From Escherichia marmotae (GTDB lineage: Bacteria; Pseudomonadota; Gammaproteobacteria; Enterobacterales; Enterobacteriaceae): a DNA stretch of 64,000 nucleotides. The notes below the pieces were generated by a model, which did no database searches, had not been told where the DNA came from, and saw nothing but the letters and a program-made list of their open reading frames with translations. Below, one piece after another: positions 25,029 to 35,773 of this stretch. Position 1 is the first letter of the stretch; each line of letters opens with the position of its first letter. The DNA is taken from positions 4,402,001-4,466,000 of the forward strand of contig NZ_CP025979.1 of assembly GCF_002900365.1 (NCBI RefSeq), written 5' to 3'. The position numbers and the translations under genes are program-made.

Positions 25029-27689
25029 TCATGATTCCTCGCGCTGGGCAAGATTTAGCATCAGCCCAACGATCCCCTCTTCGAGCTGGATATCGACGTT
25101 AAACCCGAGCTTGCGGGCCAGCGCCACCATGCCACGATTGTTTGGCATCGTAATACCATTCAGACGTTGCAGTCCGTGATCTCGCGTATAGGTAATCAAC
25201 TTTTCCATTAAGCGTCGACCTAAGCCTAACCCTTTGAGATCCGAGCGCACCAGTACGGCAAATTCGGCATCAATGTTATCAGGATCGGAGATCGCCCGAG
25301 TGACGCCAAGGATCTCTTCTTTTTGATCAATACGCCGTACAGCCACAAACGCCATTTCCCGATCGTAGTCGATCTGCGTCATGTTAGCTAAATCTTCATG
25401 GGTGAATTCGTTGATCTCGCTAAAGTAACGGTAATAAAGATCTTCTTTGGTGACTCGCGAAATGAATTGCTGAAGTTGTGGCTCATCTTCCGGCAAGATC
25501 GGGCGGAACAAGCAACGTTCGCCGTTTTTTAATTCTACCCACTCTTCTAACTGATGTGGGTACGGGCGCACAGCAAGGCGACTTTCGTTATTGCCTTCGA
25601 ACGGTGCAATATCCACCGTGACATCCAGCGCGGTAAATTCACTGCCGGAAGCCAGTAAAGGGTGAATATCCAGCCGCTGAATTTCTGGGCAATCGACAAT
25701 CAGGTTGGAAACCTGCACCAGTAACTGGCTTAAGCCCGCGATGTCGAGTGGACGCAGTGCGCTGCGTGCACGAATTTTTTTACTTTTGATTCCCTGAATG
25801 ACCAGATAGCGAGCCAGATTCATGTTCAGCGGTGGCAGCGCCACGACAGCTTGATCTTCAGGACGCCACTCCACACCGCCTTCACCAAGCATGATCAACG
25901 GCCCAAAAACCGGATCGTGTTCCACGACTACACGCAGCTCCTGAGCGCCAGCACGATTAGCCATACTTTGCACCAACAGGCCGTGGATCCGTGCCTGCGG
26001 CCAGGCCATTTTTACCCGATCGAAAATAGCGTTCGCGGCTTGCTGGACTTCATTAGCCGTACGTAAATAGAGCATCACGCCCTGAACTTCCGATTTATGC
26101 GGAATATCCGGCGAGCGCAATTTCAGCGCCACCGGATAACCAATCTGTTCTGCAATATGCACAGCTTCGGTGCTGTCAGTGGCAATCCAGGTGGGAAGCG
26201 TGTTCATGCCATATGCTTGCAGGATTGGCTGAACCTCATGGGTATCGAGCGATGTCGCTCCTTCGGCAATGGCCTGCTGTAGCAGAATATGCGCTTCTGC
26301 GGTATTGGAGGTCAGATTGCTGGGTAACGCCGGTGTTTCGCGTAACTGCTTCTGGTTTCGACGGTACTCAACCATATGCATAAAAGCGGTGATAGTTCCT
26401 TCCGGTGTGCGATAGGTCGGAAGCCCGGCTTCACTGAATAAACGTCGCGCCTCTTGCGAGGAGTGTTCGCCGCACCAGTTAGTCAGCAGAGAGACATACT
26501 TGCTGCGAGGATGATGTTTTACTGCTTCAATTAATGCCTGTGCGCTTTCTGTGGCAGGCGCAGCGGCGCTGGGGGAATGGATAACCATCAGCGCATCAAA
26601 ATCCTGGATGTGGAGCAGAATATCCAGCGTTTTGACATAGTGCTCGCTGCTGGCGTCATCGCGTAGATCAAGCGGGTTAGAGATTGCTACATGTTCTGGC
26701 AGGGCATCGCGTAGTTTCTGGCAGGCCTCTTCACTTAACGTTGCCAGTTTACCATTGCGCGACCATAAGGCATCCAGCGCCAGTGCGGCAGGAGCAGCAC
26801 CGTTGCTGATAATCATCAGCCGGTCGCCACGCAACGGACGCATGTGGCTAAGGGTTTCCACCGCCGAAAACAGTTCGTGGGTGTCCTGCACTCGCAACAA
26901 ACCGGCACGCTGAATAGCTGCATCCCACGCCGGATCCATACCCGCTGTGGTGTTCAGCAATCTTTGCGCCGCCGGACTACGTCCGCTTTTAATCACCAGA
27001 ATCGGCTTATTTCGCGAGGCACTACGGGCAGCCGACACAAAGCGTCGCGCGTCGCTTAATTGTTCGAGATAGAGCAAGATGGCACTGGTTTTGCTGTCGC
27101 GTGCCAGGTAGTCGAGCAATTCATCAACGTCGATATCCAGGCTGTCACCGAGCGCAATAAAGTATGAAAACCCCATTTCACGCTGTTGCGCCCAGTCGAG
27201 GATGGTGTTGGAGACAGCAGCCGATTGTGAAATAAACGCCAGCTTGCCGCGCTTAATTGGCACTGGCGAAAAGCTGGCATTCAGCCCTTGCCAGGGAGCG
27301 AGTAATCCCAGACTGTTTGGTCCAAGCAGGCGCATGTTATGGCGCAGAGCGCAGGCGCGTAGGTCTTCGTGTTGTGATGTCGGCGAAGAAAGAATAATGC
27401 AGGTTTTACAGCCTTTCTCTCCAAGCTCTTCCAGAAGAGCAAGATTGCGGCTGGCATTAGTACATAGCACTGCGAGGTCAGGAGTAAAAGGCAAACTGGT
27501 GATGTCTGGCCATGCCAGCACGCCCTGTACCGCCTTCCAGGCTGGCGTCACCGGCAGCACCGGTCCGTTAAAGCCTCCAGCCAGCAGGTTACGCATCATC
27601 AGGTAACCTGCGCGATTGGGTTTCATCGACGCGCCAATTACCGCAATCGATTTTGGTCGCAGTAGTGCTTCCAGTCCTCGCTGACTCAT
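25029..27689 (-). CDS. patZ: Protein lysine acetyltransferase Pat (PatZ/YfiQ)
   Basis: Pat acetylates lysines of metabolic enzymes such as acetyl-CoA synthetase using acetyl-CoA. The 886-residue protein joins an ADP-forming acyl-CoA synthetase-like region (about 1-690, with IAVIGASMKPNRAG and CKTCIILSS) that has lost synthetase activity to a C-terminal GNAT domain (about 725-886, with GLGLGRRLMEKLI as the acetyl-CoA-binding loop). It follows tapT by 31 nt on the minus strand and is probably co-transcribed with it. Confidence 0.96.
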   Translation of the reverse strand: MSQRGLEALLRPKSIAVIGASMKPNRAGYLMMRNLLAGGFNGPVLPVTPAWKAVQGVLAWPDITSLPFTPDLAVLCTNASRNLALLEELGEKGCKTCIILSSPTSQHEDLRACALRHNMRLLGPNSLGLLAPWQGLNASFSPVPIKRGKLAFISQSAAVSNTILDWAQQREMGFSYFIALGDSLDIDVDELLDYLARDSKTSAILLYLEQLSDARRFVSAARSASRNKPILVIKSGRSPAAQRLLNTTAGMDPAWDAAIQRAGLLRVQDTHELFSAVETLSHMRPLRGDRLMIISNGAAPAALALDALWSRNGKLATLSEEACQKLRDALPEHVAISNPLDLRDDASSEHYVKTLDILLHIQDFDALMVIHSPSAAAPATESAQALIEAVKHHPRSKYVSLLTNWCGEHSSQEARRLFSEAGLPTYRTPEGTITAFMHMVEYRRNQKQLRETPALPSNLTSNTAEAHILLQQAIAEGATSLDTHEVQPILQAYGMNTLPTWIATDSTEAVHIAEQIGYPVALKLRSPDIPHKSEVQGVMLYLRTANEVQQAANAIFDRVKMAWPQARIHGLLVQSMANRAGAQELRVVVEHDPVFGPLIMLGEGGVEWRPEDQAVVALPPLNMNLARYLVIQGIKSKKIRARSALRPLDIAGLSQLLVQVSNLIVDCPEIQRLDIHPLLASGSEFTALDVTVDIAPFEGNNESRLAVRPYPHQLEEWVELKNGERCLFRPILPEDEPQLQQFISRVTKEDLYYRYFSEINEFTHEDLANMTQIDYDREMAFVAVRRIDQKEEILGVTRAISDPDNIDAEFAVLVRSDLKGLGLGRRLMEKLITYTRDHGLQRLNGITMPNNRGMVALARKLGFNVDIQLEEGIVGLMLNLAQREES

Positions 27690-27720
27690 ACCGGCCTCCC
27701 GCAGAAGTGACCGAATGATT

Positions 27721-28419
27721 TTAAACGATTTCTAACTGTTCTGCTGTGATACTACCCAGATGTTGCGTTTTTCCTGCCAGATAGCGCGTTTTAAAGCGAG
27801 TGAAATGCTCGCCTAAGCCCGTTGCGGCTTTGGTGTCACCCGCCATATCTAAAAGTGCGATGGCTACCTCAGCGGTGCAATATTGGCCTTCACTCTGGGC
27901 TTCACGCAGGCGATAGGCAGACAAACGCGAAAGATCGACGGAAATGACGGGAAGATTATCCAGATACGGACTTTTACGAAACATCTTCCGCGCTTCCGGC
28001 CAGGTGCCATCGAGCATGATAAATAGCGGTGGCTTACCAGGAGGAGGCGTAAAGATCACTTCTCGTTGCTCATCCGCATACGAGGCAGGAAAAACCACCA
28101 TTGGCTGATAATACGGGTTTTGCACCAGATCCAGCAGTTCTTGCGATGGTTCGGTACGTGACCATTGAAACGCGACGGTATCTGGCAAGATATCGGCAAT
28201 CAAACGTCCAGTATTGCTGGGTTTCATTGGCTCGGTGTCAAACATCAGCAAACAAAAGCGGCTTTTTGCTTCCGTTGGGGTGATGGTTGAACAGAGGCAT
28301 AATTTCTCTGGCAAAAGGCAGCGTTGGCAACGACGAACGCGATTACCACGGGCAAGAAAAGGACGTGTTGCGCGCGCAATACGCTCGGCGCGTAACTGGA
28401 GAACAGCGTTTTCGGTCAT
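27721..28419 (-). CDS. tapT: tRNA acp3U47 aminocarboxypropyltransferase TapT
   Basis: TapT (formerly YfiP) transfers the 3-amino-3-carboxypropyl group of SAM to U47 of several tRNAs. The 232-residue protein is of the DTW family: the signature appears as MLDGTWPEARKMF and a cysteine cluster RCQRCLLPEKLCLC near residues 30-43 probably binds zinc. An in-frame start 17 codons upstream exists, but MTENAVLQLRAERIA is the family start. It lies between trxC and patZ on the same strand. Confidence 0.93.
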   Translation of the reverse strand: MTENAVLQLRAERIARATRPFLARGNRVRRCQRCLLPEKLCLCSTITPTEAKSRFCLLMFDTEPMKPSNTGRLIADILPDTVAFQWSRTEPSQELLDLVQNPYYQPMVVFPASYADEQREVIFTPPPGKPPLFIMLDGTWPEARKMFRKSPYLDNLPVISVDLSRLSAYRLREAQSEGQYCTAEVAIALLDMAGDTKAATGLGEHFTRFKTRYLAGKTQHLGSITAEQLEIV

Positions 28420-28456
28420 AAGAGAGCGTCGAAAAAATGCCATTGTCGCAGAGGAG

Positions 28457-28481
28457 AAAACGGGGCACAAGATGCGCCCCG
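28457..28481 (-). terminator. trxC terminator
   Basis: On the minus strand CGGGGC-GCATCTTGT-GCCCCG is followed by TTTTC, 7 bp past the trxC stop. It separates trxC from tapT. Confidence 0.75.
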
Positions 28482-28487
28482 ATAAGA

Positions 28488-28907
28488 TTAAAGAGATTCG
28501 TTCAGCCAGCTATCAAACGGTGCTTTCGGCACTGCGCCGTTAAGCATGTCGACAACCTGACCATTTTTGAAAATCATGATCGTCGGAATACTGCGAATAC
28601 CAAAGCGACTGCTTAATTCACGTTCAGCTTCGGTATTCACTTTTACAAAACGCACTTTACCGCTACGCTCTTGTGCAACATCTTCAAAAATCGGTGCGAA
28701 GTTACGGCAAGGGCCGCACCACGGTGCCCAGAAGTCGATCACCACAGGCAGATCGTCTTTCAGCAATTTGTCGAGTGTTTCACCGGTCGCATTAATCACC
28801 TCTCCGTCAAACAGGTCGTGACCGCAGCGTCCGCATTTTGCCGCATCGTCAATCCGTTCGTCGGGAATGCGGTTGATGGCCTGACAATGGGTACAAACGG
28901 TATTCAT
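28488..28907 (-). CDS. trxC: Thioredoxin 2
   Basis: TrxC is a cytoplasmic disulfide reductase induced by oxidative stress through OxyR. The 139-residue protein has an N-terminal zinc module with CTHC (residues 5-8) and CGRC (near 26-29) and a thioredoxin fold with the active site WCGPC (near 63-67). The extra zinc domain separates it from thioredoxin 1. I could not assign an OxyR site in the 206 bp to yfiF with confidence. Confidence 0.97.
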   Translation of the reverse strand: MNTVCTHCQAINRIPDERIDDAAKCGRCGHDLFDGEVINATGETLDKLLKDDLPVVIDFWAPWCGPCRNFAPIFEDVAQERSGKVRFVKVNTEAERELSSRFGIRSIPTIMIFKNGQVVDMLNGAVPKAPFDSWLNESL

Positions 28908-29113
28908 AACTAACCTCGGGATGAGTAAGGAGACTTATCGGCAACGACGCCGGTATGTTTCTAATATGTTACATATTATCGAGGGCATTGTTCCAGACAA
29001 CAATCTGTTTTATTCAATGGGTATGATAGTCGCAGGCTTTGGAACGAAATCATGGCGAACCGCGCGCACTTCGGGTAATCTGCGCGCTTCGCGCAGCGCT
29101 GGTGGAGAAAAGC

Positions 29114-30151
29114 ATGAACGATGAAATGAAAAGCAAAAGCGGCAAGGTCAAAGTGATGTATGTCCGCAGTGATGATGATTCTGATAAACGAACCCACAAC
29201 CCGCGAACCGGGAAAGGGGGCGGGCGTCCAGGAAAATCTCGTGCCGACGGTGGCCGTCGCCCCGCCCGCGATGACAAACAGAGTCAGCCCCGTGACCGCA
29301 AGTGGGAAGAGTCGCCGTGGCGAACTGTTTCCCGCGCGCCGGGTGATGAGGCATCGGAAAAGGCCGATCACGGTGGCATCAGTGGTAAAAGTTTTATTGA
29401 TCCGGAAGTGTTGCGTCGTCAGCGTGCGGAAGAAACCCGCGTCTACGGCGAAAACGCATGTCAGGCACTGTTCCAGAGCCGTCCGGAAGCGATTGTTCGC
29501 GCCTGGTTTATCCAGAGTGTAACGCCGCGTTTTAAAGAAGCATTGCGCTGGATGGCGGCAAACCGCAAAGCGTACCACGTGGTAGATGAAGCTGAGCTGG
29601 CAAAAGCGTCAGGCACGGAACATCACGGCGGCGTTTGCTTCCTGATCAAAAAGCGTAACGGCACAACCGTGCAGCAGTGGGTAAGCCAGGCAGGTGCACA
29701 GGATTGCGTACTGGCGTTGGAAAATGAATCTAACCCACATAATCTGGGCGGGATGATGCGTAGCTGTGCGCACTTCGGCGTGAAAGGTGTTGTTGTGCAG
29801 GATGCGGCGTTGCTGGAATCGGGTGCGGCTATCCGTACCGCAGAAGGTGGCGCAGAGCATGTGCAACCGATTACTGGCGACAACATTGTTAATGTGCTGG
29901 ATGATTTCCGTCAGGCGGGTTACACCGTGGTGACCACTTCCAGCGAACAGGGCCAACCACTGTTCAAAACCAGTTTGCCAGCGAAAATGGTGTTGGTTTT
30001 GGGGCAGGAATATGAAGGGTTACCAGATGCTGCGCGTGATCCAAACGATCTGCGAGTGAAGATTGACGGTACTGGCAATGTTGCTGGTCTGAATATCTCT
30101 GTCGCAACGGGTGTTCTGCTTGGTGAATGGTGGCGTCAGAATAAAGCCTGA
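29114..30151 (+). CDS. yfiF: SpoU-family RNA methyltransferase YfiF, target unknown
   Basis: This 345-residue protein has a long basic, low-complexity N-terminus (about 1-85, rich in R, G, K, D), an RNA-binding substrate domain and a C-terminal SPOUT/TrmH knot domain with [28 protein letters not shown] and [12 protein letters not shown]. These motifs mark a 2'-O-methyltransferase relative of TrmH and RlmB, but I know of no confirmed target. The upstream in-frame ATG at 29039 is rejected in favour of [14 protein letters not shown]. It is divergent from trxC and followed by a strong hairpin. Confidence 0.92.
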   Translation: MNDEMKSKSGKVKVMYVRSDDDSDKRTHNPRTGKGGGRPGKSRADGGRRPARDDKQSQPRDRKWEESPWRTVSRAPGDEASEKADHGGISGKSFIDPEVLRRQRAEETRVYGENACQALFQSRPEAIVRAWFIQSVTPRFKEALRWMAANRKAYHVVDEAELAKASGTEHHGGVCFLIKKRNGTTVQQWVSQAGAQDCVLALENESNPHNLGGMMRSCAHFGVKGVVVQDAALLESGAAIRTAEGGAEHVQPITGDNIVNVLDDFRQAGYTVVTTSSEQGQPLFKTSLPAKMVLVLGQEYEGLPDAARDPNDLRVKIDGTGNVAGLNISVATGVLLGEWWRQNKA

Positions 30152-30158
30152 TAAATCA

Positions 30159-30187
30159 GCCGGATGGCAGTTCTGCCATCCGGCATT
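30159..30187 (+). terminator. yfiF terminator (hairpin between yfiF and ung)
   Basis: GCCGGATGGCAG-TTC-TGCCATCCGGC followed by ATTTT, 8 bp after the yfiF stop. It may serve the convergent ung as well. The GCCGGATG core resembles a REP half. Confidence 0.8.
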
Positions 30188-30198
30188 TTCCCGCAAAT

Positions 30199-30888
30199 TT
30201 ACTCGCTCTCTGCCGGTAATACAGGTATCCAGTTAATCGGCTTCTCGCCACGTTGTTCCAGCCACTGATTTGCCAGTACAAAATGGTTACAGCCAAAGAA
30301 TCCACGATGGGCCGATAACGGCGACGGATGCGGTGCTTTCAGTACGTGATGGCGTTGCTTATCTATAATTGCCCCTTTCTTTTGCGCATGCGACCCCCAC
30401 AGTAAAAACACCACGCCTTCGCGATGCTGATTAATCAGGCTGATGACTTTATCGGTGAACGTCTCCCAGCCGAGGCTGGCGTGGGAATGCGCCTGACCTG
30501 CACGTACAGTCAATACGGTATTGAGCAGCAGCACGCCCTGGCGCGCCCAGCTTTCTAGGTAACCATGTGTCGGGCGGGTAAAGCCTGGGATGGTATTTTC
30601 CAGCTCTTTATACATATTCAGCAGTGACGGTGGTGTCGCAATACCGGGACGAACAGAAAATGCCAGACCATGTGCCTGTCCAGGTCCGTGGTAAGGATCC
30701 TGGCCGAGAATAACAACTTTGACATCGCCCAACTCAGTAAAACGGAAGGCATTAAAGACATCTTTTTGTGGCGGATAGATAGTGATGCCAGACTGCCGCT
30801 CACTGGCGACGGTCTGAAGGGTATTAAGAAAATAGGGTTGCTGCTTCTCTTCAGCCAGCACGTCATGCCAGGTTAATTCGTTAGCCAT
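30199..30888 (-). CDS. ung: Uracil-DNA glycosylase
   Basis: Ung removes uracil from DNA and starts base excision repair. The 229-residue family 1 protein has the water-activating motif [18 protein letters not shown] (catalytic Asp near 64) and the DNA-intercalation motif [17 protein letters not shown] (catalytic His near 187). It stands alone on the minus strand, divergent from grcA. Confidence 0.98.
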   Translation of the reverse strand: MANELTWHDVLAEEKQQPYFLNTLQTVASERQSGITIYPPQKDVFNAFRFTELGDVKVVILGQDPYHGPGQAHGLAFSVRPGIATPPSLLNMYKELENTIPGFTRPTHGYLESWARQGVLLLNTVLTVRAGQAHSHASLGWETFTDKVISLINQHREGVVFLLWGSHAQKKGAIIDKQRHHVLKAPHPSPLSAHRGFFGCNHFVLANQWLEQRGEKPINWIPVLPAESE

Positions 30889-31018
30889 CTCGCTCTCCTG
30901 CGGATCTTCAATCCACCTAGCTTAACTGCTTCTTTCTACAGAACAAAATCAAGCTCATTTTTTAGACATAATCGAGTGCAAAAAAATGTAAATTGGTAAA
31001 ATTTCACACCCGCATAAG

Positions 31019-31032
31019 TTGATGTAAAACAA
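31019..31032. promoter_or_regulatory. Distal FNR site upstream of grcA
   Basis: TTGATGTAAAACAA matches the FNR consensus TTGAT-N4-ATCAA at 9 of 10 positions. Its centre is 53 bp upstream of the proximal site, equal to the spacing of the known -93.5 and -40.5 FNR sites of yfiD (grcA). Confidence 0.85.
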
Positions 31033-31071
31033 TAAAATCTATTTGCGACCGCGCTTGCTGTGTGGTTTTTA

Positions 31072-31085
31072 TTGATTTAAATCAA
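31072..31085. promoter_or_regulatory. Proximal FNR activator site of grcA
   Basis: TTGATTTAAATCAA is a perfect FNR palindrome. If it is centred at -40.5, transcription starts near 31119. It explains strong anaerobic induction of grcA; the distal site reduces expression when FNR is abundant. Confidence 0.93.
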
Positions 31086-31191
31086 AGAATCAAGGGTGTT
31101 TGAGGAGTATATATACACTCAAGCAACAATGGTTTTACCAATTGGCCGCGACAGGCTGACAAATCAAATAATTTTGCCGGGGAGGCATCAC

Positions 31192-31575
31192 ATGATTACA
31201 GGTATCCAGATTACTAAAGCCGCTAATGACGATCTGCTGAACTCTTTCTGGCTGCTGGACAGCGAAAAAGGCGAAGCGCGTTGCATCGTTGCGAAAGCAG
31301 GTTTTGCAGAAGATGAAGTGGTTGCAGTAAGCAAACTGGGTGATATTGAATACCGTGAAGTTCCAGTAGAAGTTAAACCAGAAGTTCGCGTGGAAGGTGG
31401 TCAGCACCTGAACGTAAACGTTCTGCGTCGCGAAACTCTGGAAGATGCTGTTAAGCATCCGGAAAAATATCCGCAGTTGACTATCCGTGTATCCGGTTAT
31501 GCAGTTCGCTTCAACTCTCTGACTCCGGAACAGCAACGCGACGTTATCGCTCGTACCTTTACTGAAAGCCTGTAA
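31192..31575 (+). CDS. grcA: Autonomous glycyl radical cofactor GrcA
   Basis: GrcA (127 residues) is a spare glycyl-radical domain: it replaces the oxygen-cleaved C-terminus of pyruvate formate-lyase and restores the enzyme. The C-terminal [13 protein letters not shown] holds the radical glycine (G102). The upstream in-frame start at 31096 is rejected, because GGGGAGG precedes the ATG at 31192 and [13 protein letters not shown] is the family start. Two FNR sites upstream fit its anaerobic role. Confidence 0.97.
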
Positions 31576-31600
31576 GGCTTAAGTAGCAAGATATTACAGA

Positions 31601-31630
31601 AGCGGAAGAGGGTGACCTCTTCCGCTTTTT
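31601..31630 (+). terminator. grcA terminator
   Basis: AGCGGAAGAGG-TGA-CCTCTTCCGCT followed by TTTT, a strong intrinsic terminator 26 bp after grcA. Confidence 0.93.
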
Positions 31631-31678
31631 GTCTATAGATAACCATCAGTCAGGCTGGTGGTTATCTATAGACAAAAA
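31626..31678. repeat. Perfect 20-bp inverted repeat between grcA and srmB
   Basis: TTTTTGTCTATAGATAACCA (31626-31645) and its exact reverse complement (31659-31678) flank a 13-base spacer. The repeat lies between two ordinary terminators and overlaps the T-tract of each, so it could form a second, larger terminator for both converging transcripts. I do not recognise it as a named repeat. Confidence 0.85.
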
Positions 31679-31704
31679 TAATGCCGGGATAAAACCCGGC
31701 ATTA
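31674..31704 (-). terminator. srmB terminator
   Basis: On the minus strand TAATGCCGGG-TTTTAT-CCCGGCATTA is followed by TTTTTG, 4 bp past the srmB stop. Confidence 0.92.
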
Positions 31705-31707
31705 TTT

Positions 31708-33042
31708 TTACTCTTCTGTCGTTTGCGGCGGCACGCCTGTTCCGCTTGGTTTGCGGCGCTTACCAATATTTTTGGTATCGCGGTGGCGTTTTTTCACCCG
31801 TGGCTTCTCTTTCTCTTTAGCCTTTTTCTTCTCGGCGCGTTTTGCCAGGACTTTCTTCGATGGTTTACCCGTCTGTTTCTCGCTTGGCGCACGCGTTTTC
31901 GGGCGTAACTCATCAATGACGCGAGCTTTAATCGGCTCTTCAATATAACGACTAACTTTGCCCAGCAGCAGATGGTCATGGGCTTCAACCAGTGAAATCG
32001 CGATCCCTTTACGACCGGCGCGAGCGGTACGCCCGATTCGGTGCAAATAGGTATCGCCACTGCGCGGCATATCGAAGTTAAAGACGTGGCTGACATCCGG
32101 AATGTCGATACCACGTGCGGCAACGTCGGTGGCAACCAGCACGTTTACGCGACCTTCAGTCAGACGCTTAATCGCTTCATTACGCTTGCCTTGTACCATC
32201 TCACCTTCGAGATAGCAGTTGTTGATGCCTGCTTCGCGCAACCAGTTTGCCAGTTCATGCACACGCTCACGCTTGCGCACAAATACGATTGAGCGAGTCG
32301 CTTCCGGCTGTTTTAACAGATGTACCAGCAACGCAGTTTTATGCTCAAGGTCATCGGCACGGTAATACCACTGATGAATCTTTTTGCGCTCACGGGTGGA
32401 TGGATTAGCAGAAACTTCCACCGGATCCTCCAGCAGACGTTCGGCAAAATCCTGAATGGCATCGCCTTCCAACGTAGCTGAGAAGAGCAGGGTTTGCTTA
32501 CGCCAGCGAGTTTCGCCAGCAATATGTTCGATATCTTGGGCGAAGCCCATATCCAGCATACGGTCTGCTTCGTCAAGGATCAGTGTTTCAACCGCGCGGC
32601 AATCGAAGTTCTCTTCTTTTATGTATTGCAGCAGACGTCCGGTCGTGGCGACCACGATGTCCTGGTTTTCGCTGAACACTTCCGCGTGGTTCATATAGGC
32701 CACGCCGCCGGTGATGGTGGCAATATCCAGATGTGTATGTTTCGCCAGTTCACGGGCATGATCGGCCACCTGCATCGCCAGTTCGCGAGTTGGGGTGAGG
32801 ATCAAAATACGCGGTGGACCGGATTTCTTACGCGGGAAATCGAGCAGGTGCTGCAACGCTGGCAGCAGATACGCCGCCGTTTTACCGGTGCCTGTCGGCG
32901 CAGAACCGAGTACATCACGGCCATCGAGCGCAGGCGGAATGGCGGCAGCCTGAATGGCGGTCGGGCGAGTGAAACCTTTATCCTGGAGGGCTTCCAGCAG
33001 GCTTTCGTCGAGTTCAAGTTCGGAAAAAGTCGTTACAGTCAT
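31708..33042 (-). CDS. srmB: DEAD-box RNA helicase SrmB
   Basis: SrmB is an ATP-dependent RNA helicase that acts early in 50S assembly, with uL24 and uL4. The 444-residue protein has the Q motif (FTRPTAIQ), Walker [10 protein letters not shown] (near 47-55), [10 protein letters not shown], the DEAD motif LDEAD (near 155-159), SAT and the C-terminal helicase motif [10 protein letters not shown], followed by a very basic tail (from about 375) rich in K/R. The tail is typical and probably binds rRNA. Confidence 0.97.
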   Translation of the reverse strand: MTVTTFSELELDESLLEALQDKGFTRPTAIQAAAIPPALDGRDVLGSAPTGTGKTAAYLLPALQHLLDFPRKKSGPPRILILTPTRELAMQVADHARELAKHTHLDIATITGGVAYMNHAEVFSENQDIVVATTGRLLQYIKEENFDCRAVETLILDEADRMLDMGFAQDIEHIAGETRWRKQTLLFSATLEGDAIQDFAERLLEDPVEVSANPSTRERKKIHQWYYRADDLEHKTALLVHLLKQPEATRSIVFVRKRERVHELANWLREAGINNCYLEGEMVQGKRNEAIKRLTEGRVNVLVATDVAARGIDIPDVSHVFNFDMPRSGDTYLHRIGRTARAGRKGIAISLVEAHDHLLLGKVSRYIEEPIKARVIDELRPKTRAPSEKQTGKPSKKVLAKRAEKKKAKEKEKPRVKKRHRDTKNIGKRRKPSGTGVPPQTTEE

Positions 33043-33173
33043 GTTCTACCTCTGTGTGGGGCGCTGATTATAGACGTTACGGCTGCAATCTTCATCTGTT
33101 TGTATGGATATCGCTTCTCAGGTATTGTTCTTACCCGGTGCTATCGCCGTTTTTACAGCAAGGTTTTATTTTC

Positions 33174-33911
33174 ATGTCACAGTCTACATCCGTGCTTCGT
33201 CGTAATGGATTTACTTTTAAACAGTTTTTTGTCGCGCACGATCGCTGTGCGATGAAAGTGGGAACGGATGGAATTTTACTGGGCGCATGGGCTCCTGTGG
33301 CAGGGGTAAAACGCTGCCTTGATATCGGCAGTGGTAGCGGGCTACTGGCGCTAATGCTGGCGCAACGAACTGATGACAGCGTGATGATTGATGCAGTTGA
33401 ACTGGAAAGTGAGGCAGCGGCTCAGGCGCAGGAAAATATCGCGCAGTCCCCGTGGGCAGAGCGGATTAATATCCATACGGCGGATATTCAGCAGTGGATA
33501 ACCCAGCAGGCCGCGCGTTTTGACTTAATTATCAGTAACCCGCCGTATTATCAGCAGGGGGTTGAGTGCGCGACGCCGCAACGGGAACAGGCGCGCTATA
33601 CCACTACGTTGGATCACCAGACGTTGCTTACTTGTGCGGCAGAATGCATTACCGAAGAGGGATTTTTCTGCGTGGTGCTGCCGGAGCAGATTGGTAATGG
33701 TTTTACTGAACTGGCATTAAGCATGGGATGGCATTTACGTTTACGGACGGACGTGGCGGAAAACGAGGCTCGATTACCGCATCGGGTGCTACTGGCATTC
33801 TCCCCACTGGCGGGGGAATACTTTAGCGATCGGTTAGTGATTCGTGGGCCAGACCAGAACTATTCTGAAGCGTATACGGCGCTGACCCAGGCTTTTTATT
33901 TGTTTATGTAA
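33174..33911 (+). CDS. trmN6: tRNA1(Val) (adenine-N6)-methyltransferase TrmN6
   Basis: TrmN6 (YfiC) makes m6A37 in tRNA-Val1. The 245-residue class I methyltransferase has the SAM motif [15 protein letters not shown] (near 46-60) and the N6-adenine motif ISNPPYYQQ (near 120-128). The upstream ATG at 33054 is rejected: [15 protein letters not shown] is the family start. It is divergent from srmB, and its 3' end overlaps the convergent nadB by 16 bp. Confidence 0.95.
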   Translation: MSQSTSVLRRNGFTFKQFFVAHDRCAMKVGTDGILLGAWAPVAGVKRCLDIGSGSGLLALMLAQRTDDSVMIDAVELESEAAAQAQENIAQSPWAERINIHTADIQQWITQQAARFDLIISNPPYYQQGVECATPQREQARYTTTLDHQTLLTCAAECITEEGFFCVVLPEQIGNGFTELALSMGWHLRLRTDVAENEARLPHRVLLAFSPLAGEYFSDRLVIRGPDQNYSEAYTALTQAFYLFM

Positions 33912-35518
33912 TGATGGCCAGGCGAGAGAATCGACGGACCGGAATGCGTGAGCAACTCCGGGTAGTCCAGCGTGTAATGCAAGCCCCGACTCTCCTTGCG
34001 CATCATCGCGCAGCGAACAATTAACTCGGCAACCTGCACCAGATTACGCAGTTCCAGTAAATTATTCGACACCCGAAAGTGGGCATAATATTCGTCTATT
34101 TCCTGCTGCAACATATTGATCCGTCGCAGGGCACGCTCTAGGCGCTTTGTTGTGCGCACAATACCGACGTAATCCCACATAAACAGACGCAGCTCATGCC
34201 AGTTATGTTGGAGCACCACCAGCTCGTCAGGATCCTCAACGCGGCTTTCATCCCATGACGGCAAGCGGTTGACGCCACGTGCATAAGGCATCCGTCTTTC
34301 AATGTCTTCCGCCGCCGACCAGCCGTAGACCAGACATTCCAGCAATGAGTTAGAGGCCATTCGGTTAGCGCCATGTAATCCTGTGTAGCTCACTTCGCCA
34401 ATCGCATACAGCCCATCAACATCAGTACGCCCATAGTCATCCACCATTACACCGCCGCAAGTATAGTGCGCAGCAGGTACTATCGGCACAGGCTCTTTAG
34501 TGAGATCAATACCCAGACCCAGCAACTTTTCATAAATCATCGGGAAATGCTGACAAATAAAATCCGCAGGCTTATGACTAATATCCAGGAACATACAATC
34601 CGCGCCGAGGCGTTTCATTTCATAGTCAATAGCGCGGGCAACAATATCGCGCGGAGCCAGTTCACCACGCTCATCAAAATCGGGCATAAAGCGTGTGCCG
34701 TCCGGGCGCTTCAAATAAGCGCCTTCGCCACGTAAAGCTTCCGTTAACAGGAAGTTCCGCGCCTGTGGATGATACAGCGCCGTTGGGTGGAACTGATTAA
34801 ATTCGAGATTAGCAACCCGGCAACCGGCGCGCCAGGCCATGGCAATACCATCACCAGAGGAAATATCCGGATTGGTGGTGTACTGATAAACCTTCGATGC
34901 GCCGCCAGTTGCCAGCACCACAGCTTTCGCATGACAGGTTTCTACCGCTTCTTTATTGCGATTCCACACCCATGCTCCGACCACTCGTCGCGTCCCCGGC
35001 AGACCAATTTTGTCGGAAATAATCAGATCGACTGCGTTGCTGCGTTCCAGTACACGAATATTCGGATGACTTTGCGCCTTGCTCACCAGCGTAGTTTCTA
35101 CTTCTTTACCAGTGGCGTCGGCGGCATGAAGAATACGGCGGTGGCTATGACCGCCTTCACGGGTCAGATGGTAACTTTCTTCCCCATTTGGTTGCACCTG
35201 GGTATCAAACAATACCCCTTGATCGATCAACCATTGCACACAGGAACGCGCATTGCTGGCAACAAACTTAACCGCATGGCTATCGCAAATTCCGGCACCG
35301 GCAACCAACGTATCTTCCACATGTGAATCGATACTGTCAGTTTCATCAAACACGGCAGCAATTCCGCCCTGGGCGTAAAACGTCGAGCCTTCAGTAACAG
35401 AGCCTTTGCTAAGAACGATGACATGATGCTTATCTGCCAGACGTAGTGCCAGTGAAAGCCCGGCAGCGCCACTACCGATAATCAACACATCACAAGAATA
35501 TTCAGGGAAAGTATTCAT
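33896..35518 (-). CDS. nadB: L-aspartate oxidase
   Basis: NadB oxidises L-aspartate to iminoaspartate, the first step of de novo NAD synthesis. The 540-residue flavoprotein has the FAD motif [19 protein letters not shown] near residues 9-27, [11 protein letters not shown], and a substrate-binding [10 protein letters not shown] segment, as in the fumarate reductase family. A perfect NadR box lies 7 bp upstream of the start codon. It is divergent from the rpoE operon and overlaps trmN6 at its 3' end. Confidence 0.97.
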   Translation of the reverse strand: MNTFPEYSCDVLIIGSGAAGLSLALRLADKHHVIVLSKGSVTEGSTFYAQGGIAAVFDETDSIDSHVEDTLVAGAGICDSHAVKFVASNARSCVQWLIDQGVLFDTQVQPNGEESYHLTREGGHSHRRILHAADATGKEVETTLVSKAQSHPNIRVLERSNAVDLIISDKIGLPGTRRVVGAWVWNRNKEAVETCHAKAVVLATGGASKVYQYTTNPDISSGDGIAMAWRAGCRVANLEFNQFHPTALYHPQARNFLLTEALRGEGAYLKRPDGTRFMPDFDERGELAPRDIVARAIDYEMKRLGADCMFLDISHKPADFICQHFPMIYEKLLGLGIDLTKEPVPIVPAAHYTCGGVMVDDYGRTDVDGLYAIGEVSYTGLHGANRMASNSLLECLVYGWSAAEDIERRMPYARGVNRLPSWDESRVEDPDELVVLQHNWHELRLFMWDYVGIVRTTKRLERALRRINMLQQEIDEYYAHFRVSNNLLELRNLVQVAELIVRCAMMRKESRGLHYTLDYPELLTHSGPSILSPGHHYINK

Positions 35519-35524
35519 TTTTGT

Positions 35525-35542
35525 TGTTTAATTTACTAAACA
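35525..35542. promoter_or_regulatory. NadR operator of nadB
   Basis: TGTTTA-ATTTAC-TAAACA is a perfect 18-bp NadR box just before nadB. A weaker one, TGTTAC-AATGGC-TAAACA, lies at 35599-35616. NadR represses nadB when NAD is plentiful. Confidence 0.88.
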
Positions 35543-35759
35543 CAGTCAGGTCAGCATAGCATCATGTTGTACAATTAAACACCTGCTATTTTAATGTTTG
35601 TTACAATGGCTAAACATATTGTTTCTGGGAGGCGGAAAAAAGGGAAGTTGCTCGTCGACGGAGGATTAGGTGGTGAAATAAAAAGGCCGTTGGGTTACTC
35701 TTCAGGCAGTTAAATGGGTATTTCTGCACAGATAATGCGTTATTCAGATTCTGTAGACT

Positions 35760-35765
35760 TATAAT
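35760..35765 (+). promoter_or_regulatory. Possible sigma-70 -10 element upstream of rseD-rpoE
   Basis: A perfect TATAAT lies just before the rseD start; the -35 is poor, and the spacing to the rseD ATG (8 nt) is too short for a usual leader, so it may serve a transcript that starts inside rseD or be fortuitous. The operon has several known promoters, and I cannot match this one. Confidence 0.35.
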
Positions 35766-35773
35766 GATAGATA

